Below the pieces are notes generated by a model. The model was not told the DNA's origin and did not search any database. It saw only the letters and a program-made list of their open reading frames with translations. A stretch of 64,000 bases of DNA from Paenibacillus sp. FSL R10-2734 (GTDB lineage: Bacteria > Bacillota > Bacilli > Paenibacillales > Paenibacillaceae), in the NCBI RefSeq assembly GCF_037963865.1, contig NZ_CP150170.1, positions 5,766,001-5,830,000 on the forward strand, in the 5' to 3' direction. Below, piece after piece: positions 1 through 10,500 of this stretch. Positions within the stretch are counted from its first letter, which is position 1; each line of letters starts with the position of its first letter. The position numbers were made by a program, and so were the translations under genes.

Positions 1-216
1 CCCCTGTATACTATCAAAAAAGGTGACTGTCTGATACCCCATATCTTTGAAATAGTAATGCAGATATTCGGGCAGACGGAGGATACTTCCTTTAGAAATA
101 CCTCCTTCAACCGGATACTGGTAAACATCAAGAACATTTCCTTCGACGATAATCAGCGGCTTGATTTTACTGAATATACCTAGTTCACGATGCCATTTGG
201 GAATGTAGTTCTTCAT
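1..216 (-). CDS. Unidentified protein, N-terminal 72 codons only
   Basis: The reading frame is open from an ATG at 216 to the window edge, so only the amino end is seen. It begins MKNYIPKWHRELGIF, followed by a hydrophobic stretch around IKPLIIVEGNVLDVY and later LRLPEYLHYYF. A GAGGGG ribosome site precedes the ATG. It lies 32 bases downstream of the radical SAM gene on the same strand and is probably the next gene of the same operon. I vaguely associate this type of start with AAA-type ATPases, but no Walker motif falls inside the window, so the function is left open. Confidence refers to the existence of the gene. Confidence 0.7.
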   Translation of the reverse strand, partial: MKNYIPKWHRELGIFSKIKPLIIVEGNVLDVYQYPVEGGISKGSILRLPEYLHYYFKDMGYQTVTFFDSIQG

Positions 217-248
217 GGCGAGCCCCTCTCAATAATTATCTTCACCGG

Positions 249-857
249 TCATACCTCCCGATGAAATATTTTATTAGAAATATTCTTTTTAAATTCTCGC
301 CTGTGTATGCCCACAGATACAATGCCATCGGTGGTAGTGAAATTCTGAATCTTATTGTCAGCTGTCTTCATATAATTTTCATAAAAAGCTTTGTATTCAT
401 TGTTCAAGACAATAACATTTTGATTTTCAGAACCTCTGAGAGCAACATTTGTATTCAACTCCTCAATATATACTCCGTCTACTAACACCGCAGCTGTACC
501 GAGGATCTCATCAATAAAACAAGAATTTTGTAAGCGAAGTTCATCATATTTATATCCCGAATAGATAATTATGTCTCTACTTATCGTTTTCAGATAAGTA
601 ATGAGTTCAGCAAGTTCCTGTGGTTGCGACATTGGTTCACCACCAGTTATGGTGAACCCGTCTACATTATGGGTATCAACTACATTACCTATCAGTTCTT
701 TTAAATTAGAGAGAGTAATCTCATATTCTGAACGTTGTTCCCATAGTTCTGGATTGATGCAACCCAAGCACCTCCTTGGGCATCCACTAACCCAAATACC
801 GATTCGATTCCCCGGCCCTAAAGCCTTCACTGGATAAAGGATTCTAGCTATGTTCAT
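249..857 (-). CDS. Small radical SAM / 4Fe-4S single-cluster enzyme (NrdG-like activase fold)
   Basis: 202 residues. A CxxxCxxC cluster motif (SGCPRRCLGC, residues about 24-33) and a TGGEP motif near residue 70 are the signatures of radical S-adenosylmethionine enzymes. Size and motif layout match the short activating-enzyme class that includes NrdG. No anaerobic ribonucleotide reductase (nrdD) is nearby, so the NrdG name is not justified. Its start overlaps the stop of the FHA gene by ATGA, which implies translational coupling within the kinase/helicase operon. Inference: it installs a radical on, or modifies, a partner of this operon or a small molecule. The fold is confident; the substrate is unknown. 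Confidence 0.85.
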   Translation of the reverse strand: MNIARILYPVKALGPGNRIGIWVSGCPRRCLGCINPELWEQRSEYEITLSNLKELIGNVVDTHNVDGFTITGGEPMSQPQELAELITYLKTISRDIIIYSGYKYDELRLQNSCFIDEILGTAAVLVDGVYIEELNTNVALRGSENQNVIVLNNEYKAFYENYMKTADNKIQNFTTTDGIVSVGIHRREFKKNISNKIFHREV

Positions 858-1480
858 ACCGATACCTCTGCTATGAAATATGCTGCTTGGTTTTGCCGCT
901 CACCATTTATCATTTTCCCACCTATCCCTATCTCATCTCCATTTTTAAGCAAATACGGTATATTGGCTGGGATTAGTGTGTTGTTTACGAACGTATAGTT
1001 TGTACTGCTCATGTTTTCAACATAGACTTCTCCGTTCACAATAGTGAACTTTGCATGTTTACGGCTAACATAAGTTTTGACCTCGAGATATTGCCGCATT
1101 TCTGCTTCGCGCCCAATGATTGTGACAGGCGTCTCAAGAGGAAAAATAAATTCATCGTTAATAGAACGAAGCACAGCCTTATTGGACGCTTTTAATGAAG
1201 ACTGTACTTCCATTGCGCGAATATCAGATATATCCTCGCCACATGAAGAACACTTCCGAGCTTGAGGGGAATTAACTGTGCCACAATCACATGTCTTTAC
1301 AAGACTGTAGTTACTACTTAAGACAGTTACACTTTTAACAGATTCATTAACAAATGATAGTCCCGCTTCATCAACAATCTTAATTCCAGTAAGATCTGTT
1401 TCACACTTTTTGCATTCCAATAATGCAGGAGGATTATGCTCATTGCAGGCAGGACACACCTTAAATTTGGTTAATATCAT
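854..1480 (-). CDS. Double zinc-ribbon FHA-domain protein
   Basis: 208 residues from an ATG at 1480. The N-terminal half holds two Cys4 zinc ribbons: CPAC...CKKC near residues 9-27 and CDCG...CSSC near 63-82. The C-terminal half is a forkhead-associated domain with the phosphothreonine-binding residues intact: IIGRE, SRKHA and the S-S-T-N stretch. FHA domains read phosphothreonine, and a Ser/Thr kinase is encoded two genes upstream, so this is the probable reader of that kinase's signal (inference). The start is fused to the upstream stop (TGATG) and the end overlaps the radical SAM gene. The longer frame starting with TTG at 1483 is less likely. Confidence 0.88.
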   Translation of the reverse strand: MILTKFKVCPACNEHNPPALLECKKCETDLTGIKIVDEAGLSFVNESVKSVTVLSSNYSLVKTCDCGTVNSPQARKCSSCGEDISDIRAMEVQSSLKASNKAVLRSINDEFIFPLETPVTIIGREAEMRQYLEVKTYVSRKHAKFTIVNGEVYVENMSSTNYTFVNNTLIPANIPYLLKNGDEIGIGGKMINGERQNQAAYFIAEVSV

Positions 1481-2847
1481 CAATTATTCTCCTTCCGCAG
1501 CATCTGTTTTGCTGAATTTTTTGACCTTTTTTCCTTAACTGCTATGTCCCTTGCAGGTTTCGTTGTAGTAATATTATAATCAGCAACATTAATAATTGTA
1601 GCGTATTCAGTGCTAGGCGGAGCCATAGATACTCTCGATTTTATCATTACGCCCTTGGTTTCGAGCCTCTCTTCAAAATCCTTAAAATTCAAACAAAAGG
1701 ATTCCATGTCTTCGTACAAGGCATCAGCCTCATATGAAGTAGGGATTCGGTCTATTCTATCAATCCCCCCAAGTTCCATAGCGATTTGTCCATCAGTATC
1801 ATAAGTCACATTGATTGCTGTACCATCTCCGTACGAGAAAAGCTCATTTCGGAATTGCTTCCCGCTGCGTTTTGTCACAGACCGGTTACCGATTATGTCA
1901 TATCCCATTTCAGATATAACCTCATTAACACAATCACTGATATACTCTTGTTCAGCTTGCATAACAACCTGCTTTTCAAGAGCGGCAACATCCTTCTTAA
2001 TTGCTTCAAGCCCATTACATTCTAATGTGAATGTTTCCGGCTGAATCCCAGAGATTGAACATAGTGTAGCATAGCGTACTTGAAGATCCCTGAACCCTTC
2101 CTTCCGCTCTTGAACTTGTATACGAGCGCCCTCAAATTCCCGTTGCAAAGGCTGTATTGAAACGGCGTAGAATGTATCGAGCTGTTCTTGCTTTGTAATT
2201 TTAGAAAGTAATGCTACTGTACTGATAGCTTTATCCTTAAGGTCAGCAGAGCAATCACTACACAACATTAACGCTCGAATATGTTCTTCGAGTTTTTTCT
2301 TTTCAGCCTCAAGTTTCACATCAGCATCTTCAACAGGTGCGACGAAAAATGAATGTATACTGGCTATATCTTCAACTATTTCACACTCCATAGCTTTTTT
2401 ACACTGCGTTGCTCTTGCTTCCAAACCCTGCAATGAATCCTCAATATCCTTCTGCTGAGAGAGTACTTTTCTACGTAAAGTTCGCAGTTTAGTAAGTAGT
2501 TCTTTCTTAATATCTAATTCAACGTCAGACATTGTAATGTTACCCACCTGAACAATGGGTTTGTTCTGCGATAGATCATCCAGGTATGCCGAACAATCTT
2601 GTTCAAGTGTAGCTTGAAAATCAGTTAAGGTATGAATTTCTTTAGAGCAATCCTCAGTTCGTTGATTCACTAGATTAAAGGTAGAAATTAGTGAATGTAT
2701 CTGACCTCCTAATCCCATTAGATAACTTACAGATTTCTTTATTTCCTCATAGCAAACGGAGCTCAGTTGGATACAGTTCAGCTGCGCTCGAAGATTCTGT
2801 TTCTGCTGCGCTGAAATTTCATACACTGATATTTTAGGCCCGCTCAT
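1480..2847 (-). CDS. Unidentified coiled-coil protein beginning MSGPKISVYE
   Basis: 455 residues, no signal peptide or membrane segment. Charged, heptad-like helical sequence covers roughly residues 50-300, including many Lys/Glu/Gln runs, followed by a more globular region from about 300 to 420 (FRNELFSYGDGTAINVTYD) and a basic tail ending KQMLRKENN. The start is supported by GAGGTGGG a few bases upstream of the ATG. It sits between the kinase and FHA genes with almost no spacing. I do not recognise a family; the long coiled coil suggests a scaffold, or a target for the kinase and the FHA reader. Role is inference only. Confidence 0.8.
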   Translation of the reverse strand: MSGPKISVYEISAQQKQNLRAQLNCIQLSSVCYEEIKKSVSYLMGLGGQIHSLISTFNLVNQRTEDCSKEIHTLTDFQATLEQDCSAYLDDLSQNKPIVQVGNITMSDVELDIKKELLTKLRTLRRKVLSQQKDIEDSLQGLEARATQCKKAMECEIVEDIASIHSFFVAPVEDADVKLEAEKKKLEEHIRALMLCSDCSADLKDKAISTVALLSKITKQEQLDTFYAVSIQPLQREFEGARIQVQERKEGFRDLQVRYATLCSISGIQPETFTLECNGLEAIKKDVAALEKQVVMQAEQEYISDCVNEVISEMGYDIIGNRSVTKRSGKQFRNELFSYGDGTAINVTYDTDGQIAMELGGIDRIDRIPTSYEADALYEDMESFCLNFKDFEERLETKGVMIKSRVSMAPPSTEYATIINVADYNITTTKPARDIAVKEKRSKNSAKQMLRKENN

Positions 2848-2867
2848 ATTCCCACCTCATTCATTCT

Positions 2868-4559
2868 CTATTCACTCATAAGAGCTCTCCAATTATCTAA
2901 CTCTCTCTTTTTGCCAATGGTAGTGAGCCACATTTCAAGCTGATTATCGAGGTTACCATCATAGTCAACCAATTTGTGACAAAGCTGTTCGAATAATTCA
3001 AAAGAATCTTCAAGTCGCTCACGCATATATTCAGACAATTCCTCGACCGTTCGGAACCGATGACCCTCAATGTTGAGAAGTTTCTGACCTGAAAGTGTGT
3101 ATGCCATTAAGTAGAATGTCTTTGTCAAATTAGAGTGTTCATTCTTCTCCAGTTGATAGAATTCTTCTATTGACGCCGCTGCCCTTTTTAGAGAATCGTT
3201 TTTAGGTGCCGCAGATATAACGTATTCCGTCAATAGTTTTTCGGACAGGACACTCTCGTAATATTTATCTTGAGTTTTGTCTTTCTTCCATAGATTGTCA
3301 AGCATATTACGACCAAGAGCAGGAAGACTTTCAAAAGTTCTACCTCTCCAATAAAACCCTTTTAAATTCGGATTCAGTTTATATAAAAGTTTCCAAAAGA
3401 TAATATCGTCTTTTCCATTCATTTTGCTTGCTTCTTCTTCTGCAGCCAAGCAATGTTTTGAGATTTCCTGGTTGAAGATACGAAAATGTGCCGAAACAAG
3501 TCCACGAAAAAGATCTTTTTTGCCCATTTCCCAGTTTTTAGAAAATTCTTCAACTAAAATTATTGGATCAGTTATGGACTGATTCATAAAGTGATATGGC
3601 GGCATTGCACCTTTTCCTACATTGCCAACACCTTCACCGGGAATGATGAGGCTTTCGCCATCAAGCCACTTTTTCACTTCGGAGTATGTCCATCGGCGAT
3701 TTGGATTGTTCTTATTGTTGCGAGAAGTAATGTCATAATATGTTAATGCTGAAATAAAATCGCTTAGCACTGCCGGCATATTTTCAGGGAAAGGAACTCG
3801 CTGAACTGACACATATTGCCCAATTTCTTCCGCACTCATATTGGCATAAGGCACATAACCAGTGAACAACTCGAAAAGCGTTATCCCAAAAGAATAATAA
3901 TCAGATTCTTCAAGGAATAAATTCTTGAAGGTTTCCGGAGCAGAATATTCTGGTGTCATGCCTGTCTTAGTCACAACCACAGATCCACTATCGTTCATCA
4001 CGGAGCTGATGCCAAAGTCAATTATAGCGACACTTTTTCCGTCATCAGCCATCATTATATTGGATGGTTTCAAATCCTTATGGATAATTCCTACTTGATG
4101 AAGCACTTGTAAACCTTCGTTAATGTTAGGAATAATCATCCTCATCAATTCTTCCAAAGAACAATTTTTCCCTTGAAGACTTCCGTTTTTAAAATAATGA
4201 AGAATTTCGACTGGAAACCCAATGTATGTGAATGATTCATAGAGTTTCGCGACATAAGGAGAATTGATCTGCAACAACCGCTTTACAACATCCTCCTTAA
4301 TCGCTGCCTGACGCTTATAAAGTTTGGCAACATATTTTTCGTTCTTGCAGGAGCAGAGATATAGGTCAGCTTCCCCAGAGGTGACTTCTAAGCGCTTCTC
4401 GATGATATATTTATCATGGAGAACAGTACCCGCAGCCAAAAGGTCATTGGTTAAGGATACACTTTCAGTTCGCTGCTGATATTGTGCACCAATATCATTA
4501 TTGATTGCTGTTCTTGGAGTTTCTTGAAGCTCCGAGTTAATTATGGTTCTCTTATTCAC
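2868..4559 (-). CDS. Ser/Thr protein kinase (Hanks-type) with long C-terminal helical region
   Basis: 563 residues from a GTG at 4559, 8 bases after a GGAGG. The kinase domain spans about residues 50-315. The VAIK-type lysine lies in YVAKLYK; the catalytic loop is HKDLKPSN (HKD in place of the usual HRD, catalytic Asp kept); the Mg-binding motif is DFGISS; and the activation segment ends in TPEYSAPE. The nucleotide loop is degenerate (TSGEADLY). The C-terminal ~240 residues are helical and unrecognised. There is no membrane segment, so it is cytosolic, unlike PrkC. The start overlaps the helicase stop by 8 bases. Probable role: phosphorylating the FHA, coiled-coil or helicase partners. Confidence 0.9.
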   Translation of the reverse strand: MNKRTIINSELQETPRTAINNDIGAQYQQRTESVSLTNDLLAAGTVLHDKYIIEKRLEVTSGEADLYLCSCKNEKYVAKLYKRQAAIKEDVVKRLLQINSPYVAKLYESFTYIGFPVEILHYFKNGSLQGKNCSLEELMRMIIPNINEGLQVLHQVGIIHKDLKPSNIMMADDGKSVAIIDFGISSVMNDSGSVVVTKTGMTPEYSAPETFKNLFLEESDYYSFGITLFELFTGYVPYANMSAEEIGQYVSVQRVPFPENMPAVLSDFISALTYYDITSRNNKNNPNRRWTYSEVKKWLDGESLIIPGEGVGNVGKGAMPPYHFMNQSITDPIILVEEFSKNWEMGKKDLFRGLVSAHFRIFNQEISKHCLAAEEEASKMNGKDDIIFWKLLYKLNPNLKGFYWRGRTFESLPALGRNMLDNLWKKDKTQDKYYESVLSEKLLTEYVISAAPKNDSLKRAAASIEEFYQLEKNEHSNLTKTFYLMAYTLSGQKLLNIEGHRFRTVEELSEYMRERLEDSFELFEQLCHKLVDYDGNLDNQLEMWLTTIGKKRELDNWRALMSE

Positions 4560-7500
4560 AGCGTCCACCTCCGATTACACGCACCTTCTCGTCAACCAAC
4601 TTGATACGACCAACTTTAATCAGTCGGTCGAGTGCATTATTCATGCAAGTCAACATCCGAACGCCTCTCCTTGCATATCCTAACGCTCTTATTGTGGCGT
4701 CAATTAAACTATCCGAGGTAAGCCCGATAGCATGTTCGGCGATAGTCAGCATCGCAAGCCCAATTTCGTCAGGAGAGATAAAATCAATTTTTCTGGGCGA
4801 ATTTCCATCGGATGCAATCCTAACTTTTAAGTCATGGAAACCCGCAAAGGTAACAAATCCTTCTTTATCTATAACAATCAGACTTTTTAATTGATTACCT
4901 CTTATTACCCTGTCGACCATATTCCTTACAGGTGACGTCGCTTTTTGATTACCAAAAGCACCAGCCATGCGTTGATAGAGCAAGTCAATATATATCGGTT
5001 GTTCAATCCCAACAATATACTTGATTTCTTCAGCCACTCTATCGTCACCGAAGAACTCCATTATCTCAGGTGTTTCGTGCCATACAGCCTCCGTGTATTC
5101 AGTAAAGTCGTATGGATTACTCAAGTCGGCTTTCAGCGATGGTACGCTTGCCTGAACTTGCAATTCGTTTTCAGCTTCCATTTCTTCAGTGAACGACTCA
5201 ACTAGTACATTTTTGCCTGACGGGTCTGATACTTCCGAGCTTATTTCTTCTTTAAATTCCATTATTGCAGTATCGATGAAATTCAAAAGCTTTTCACCTT
5301 CAATATCCTGCCGGACCATCCACTCTGGTGACCAAGCACGGTAGATGCGCCAACCCATAGCTTCCAAAACAGACTTGCGTAAATGGTCACGGTCTCGCGC
5401 GCTTTTGGCAGCGGCATAGGAGAAGCCATCACACTCAATTCCTGCAACAAAGCAATCATCATTGTGAGGGTGGATAACTGCCAAATCAATTCTGTAGCCC
5501 GAACAACCAACATACTTCTTGATTTTATAACCATGATTCACGAGGTACTCCGCCACTACATCCAAAAACACATCTTTTCTGCCCTCGATGTGATCGATCC
5601 CCAAAGCAACAGCACCATTCATCGCAAAATCAATGTACTGCCGCAGCATTTTTACTCCCTCAGACTCTGCATGACTCAAATCGTAAGGCAATATGGAACT
5701 AACTAGCTTAATATTGCTCTTTGCTCTAGTTATGGCTACGTTCAGGCGACGTTCCCCACCTTTTTGACCAAGAGGTCCAAAACGTAATGCCATAGAACGA
5801 TTATTGTCAATTTGTTCTCTTGTTTTGGCATAGCTTACGCTGAATATAATAGTATCTCGCTCGTCGCCTTGAACATTTTCAAGGTTCTTTATGAAAAACT
5901 CACCTTCTTTATTCTCGACAAAAAAGCCTTCATATTCTGGATGTTGTTCTCTGAACTTTTGTATCTCCAATGCAATTGTTTTTTGCTGGCTTTCGCTAAA
6001 TGCTATTATACCAAGCGAGCGATTTGGGGTCCTTTCTATGTGTCGCTTAACAAGCTCCACACAACGGCGGGCTTCGGATGTGTTTCTCCCTTTGCCTTCA
6101 TAAACACCATTCTTTACATAGACAAATTCTACACCTGTGTCAATACCATGACTTACATTACTAGGGAATGTGACTAGTTCGTTCTGATAGATTTCCTGAT
6201 TCGAAAATGCAATCAGGTTTTCATGTTTACTGCGATAATGCCATAATAAAGTGCGATTCGGCAGGACATCTGTTGTTTCTTCCAATATGGAATCGTATAT
6301 CTCCGTACCGACTATTTCATCATCCTCCTCGTCATATTCTTTGTCGTTACTGGTACTTGTAGCAAAAAAGTTTGATGGCGGTAGTTGCTTGCTATCGCCT
6401 GCAATAATTACTTGCTTGCCTCTAAAAATTGATCCAATGGCATCTTGTGGGAAAATTTGAGATGCCTCATCAAAAATCACCATGTCGAATTCATATGACT
6501 CTGCCTCTAAAAAATAAGCTACAGATAGGGGAGACATCATCATACATGGCTTCAGTTTTAACAATAGATTTGGTATGGATTTGAATAAATTACGCAAAGA
6601 CATAATACGACGTTTTTTGCCTATTTCCCTTAGAAGAATACTTAGTTCATCGTTAGCAGCCAAAACCCTGTTTGCGTCAGGGATACCACTAATAACACTT
6701 TGCTTAATGCGCTCTTGTGCGATTAACAGCTGCCTCTCATCTAGAGAAACGAAACGATTAATTTTCTCATCGTGATTTTGGCGTCTAAAGTATTCAACAG
6801 TCTTTTTACTACCGAATACAGACTGTGTCCAAAGGGTAAAGAAGCCTCTCTTAAAGATACTTGGAATATCCTCAAGAGTATTATCATGCTGTTCAATTCT
6901 CTCTGTAAAATCCGAAAGCCCAAGCTCATCACAAGCGGCTTTTGTCTCGACACATGAGATCCAATTATCAAGCAATTTTATGTTATTTAGGCAGGACGAA
7001 ACTTTGTCAACAACTTCAGAAATTTTGACGTTATCAAGATCAACTTTTGTTGCAAACAGCTTTTTAAATTCAGTGAACCTGGTTTTATTTTCCTCAATAC
7101 AGGAGTGCAATTTGTTTTTTGTAGTAATAATTCTATTTCTATAATCCGCATCATTACAGAATAACGACACAAAATTTTCCACCATCAGACTTGATTCGCT
7201 GCTTTCAAACAGTGCTGAGACAGATTCTAGATCAGAAATAATGGCATCCCAATTTGTCTTAAGACCCGCAATCCGATTATCAAATTTCTCTTCATAATGT
7301 CGACAAGAAATATCCAAAATATTGCGTTTTTCAGTTACCTTACAGGCAGCTATAACCTTTTCAATTAACTCATGATTAGGAACTTGGCTTATTACGTGAA
7401 CATTCATCTTATGAATCAAATCAATTAATGAATTGTTTAGCTCATTGAGACGATTAAGAAAGGGAATCAAAAATTCTTGAATTCCATAATCGGAATAATC

Positions 7501-10500
7501 TGATAACACTTTTCCAATATTTTCATTGATGCTCATAAGTTCATCTGTATTTATAGCAGGTAACACTTTCGTCAATTCTGCATACTCCGAAGCATGGGCT
7601 GATTTATCGCATAACAGATCTACAACCCTTTGAGGCACAGTGGACTTGTAGAAAAGAACGAATAGCGAACGAATTCGTTCAGTAAATGAGATTCCAGTCT
7701 CAATGGCAGTCCAATCAGATAACTCGCCAACATTAAATTGACCAAAATTTTCATCAAGAGTATTTTGATTTATAATAAACCAGCGTTTTTCATCGGAAAG
7801 CATTATGAGGTTATTAAGTAGAGTTCGAATATCTACATTCTCAAAAGCAATCCCTAATTGGGCTGCCTCATCAATATATTTGATGAGAGCATCAAGCGTG
7901 TTTAACTCAAGCAATGATAACTCATCGCGTTGTACCAATGGTATTAACATCCCGCATACTTCAAATATCCTTTCAAATCTTGGCAGCATAAAATCAATTA
8001 TGTTGCAATTGGTGCAATCAGGAATTATTTCGCCTATAAGCCCCTCTACAATTTTAAGGTTACCATCGCTCAGCAAAGGCAATGTTTTTGCAAGTTCAGC
8101 ATAGCTATTGGTGTGTGATGATTTCTCGCATATGATATCAATTACTTTCTTAGGAACAGTGGCATGCGGGAATAGCGCAAAAATGCTCTCAATGTAAGAT
8201 AATCCAGCCTCAATCGCTGCCCAATCAGACTTTTCAACCAAGTAAAAATCACCAAAACAATCAAAAAGAACCTGCTGGTTCTCAACAAACCATCTCTTTT
8301 CTTCGTTAATATCTATAATATTTTGTAACAGATCAACAATGTCGTTAACGGTGAATTTCACACCTACTTTTTTTGACACGCTGCGTATTTTTTTTATATC
8401 AGAATGATACGAAGTCTTAAATATTTTTAAGATCGATGTGTATTCAGTCTTAAACCTAAGCAACATATCATCGGCATCTATACTTAATGCTTTAATATCC
8501 CAGGCCTGTAATAGGTGATTTTCTTTATCTATTAACAAGGATGCGTGAATTGAAGCTTCTTTCAACATTTGCTTTGCATTTGCGAAAATCTTGTCATCAA
8601 ACCAGTTATGTTTAACACCGGGAGCATTAAAAAGATCTGAAATGTGATGAAACAATATGCTTGCATCATTAATGGTACTGTTACTTAGAATTGGGAAAAT
8701 TGTAATGCTCCGCTCTAAGGCGTCCGCAATTGGCCTTAATTGTGTAATAATGTCGCTTGCCGATTTCTGGTATTCACATACTGAATGCGAAATAGTTTTG
8801 CAATCCCACTGAATTCTAAACGTATCTCTTAATATGCCTATGGTGTCAGCATGCCCTCTCGCAGCCAACAACATTTTCCGAGCGCTATGTAATGTGGACT
8901 CATCGAACCACTCACGTATAATAATTGGAGATTCTAAAACATCAGAAATAACAGTGGAATATAATTTTAAATCTTCTAGTGTTTTAACATTCAAAGGCAG
9001 CAGCTTATACCCCAGTTCATATGCAGTAATAACGGATTCCAACTGCTTAAGCACATCATTAGTTAATTCTTGAGATTCATCTATCTTCTCTAATATCGAA
9101 TTATTATTAAGTGACAATCGACCGTTGATATTAAAAATATCGCTGATTGTTTTTTGTACAGCATCTAACCAAGTTGGCAAGTCTTCATTAAAAATACTCT
9201 CATTAAAATGTTTGAGAACATCGCTTAATGCAGTAAGGTATTCTTCTTTTTCAATTTTAGCCTTCTTAGCCTCATCAAGAAGACTTTTTCGGCTTTCCAT
9301 CTTTGCCCATTCCGGAGGAAACAAAGGAGTACTCTCTATTGAGTAAAATAAAGCAGTAATGCGTAACGCACCATACCAAGTGCAAGCCTCTTCTAACTCA
9401 AAAGTAGATAATGTATTCGATAACTCTTTATCTAGCATATTTAAAGAATCGGATAAACCCGAAATGTTCCGGAGTAAATCATCTCTGAAATTCTGAGTTA
9501 CCATTTTCACAACAGTCTCTCTCCACGGATTGTCAGAGAGCTTCTGCCCGAAGTTTTTCATTGCTTTCGCATAATTATTAACACAATAAAGCATCGTGTT
9601 ATAAGAAGCTGAAGATATCTCAGCAGGGCTTGCTACGTTAAATTGAATGTAAGGAACATTCTGTAGCGAAATGAGTTCACCGAATATCTCATATAAGCTC
9701 TTCTCTAACGGAAGAACTTCTTCGTGTAATTCTCGCACATATTGATTCAAATTCTGTTTGTTCTGAAATAACTCTGTTAGTTCGAACAAAGCACTATCCT
9801 TAATCCTTTTCCGAGGCAGCTTAAGGTTAGCTGCTATACTATCAAGAATATCCTTTTTATTTGCTTTATGGCTATGCAACGCAAGACAGAAGTCATCCAA
9901 CCCTACCTCAGAAAGTCTTTTATAGACGACCTGAAGAGCAGCAGCTTTTTCAGATACAAAGAGAATGGTTTTGCCATCCGCCAATGCTTCCGCAATGATA
10001 TTTGTTATAGTCTGGCTTTTTCCAGTACCTGGAGGTCCCTGCATAACAAAACTGACCCCTGCTTTTGAAAGCAGAATCGCTTCCTGTTGACTCGAGTCCG
10101 AATTCACAACCTGATAGTAGTCATTTGGTGAGACACGGTCAATATCAAAGTGAGTCAGTTCACTCGGTACATTGTTTGCGGCATTTATGTCTCCCGTTAT
10201 CGCGCGAATTACAGGATTTTCAAGCATACGCTCATAGTTATTGTTTAGATCGTGATACATACTAATTTTGAGGAACGATAGCAATCCAAGACTTACTTCC
10301 CGAATCACTTTCCAACCGTGTTGGTCAGCAATTCCCTCAATAGTTTGCATATATTGGACAATACTGTCTTCGCCGTTAAGCTCAAAAGTAGGTAAATCTA
10401 TACCGTAACGCTCGTTAAAAAGATAATCGAGTGTCGGATTCACTTCAATGTCATCATCATAGCGTAAGAGGGTATACGGTGCTTGAATCGACTCAAGTTT

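Noticed and set aside
249..857. Naming the radical SAM gene nrdG
   Set aside because: No nrdD nearby and the operon context is a kinase/helicase cluster; only the fold is supported.
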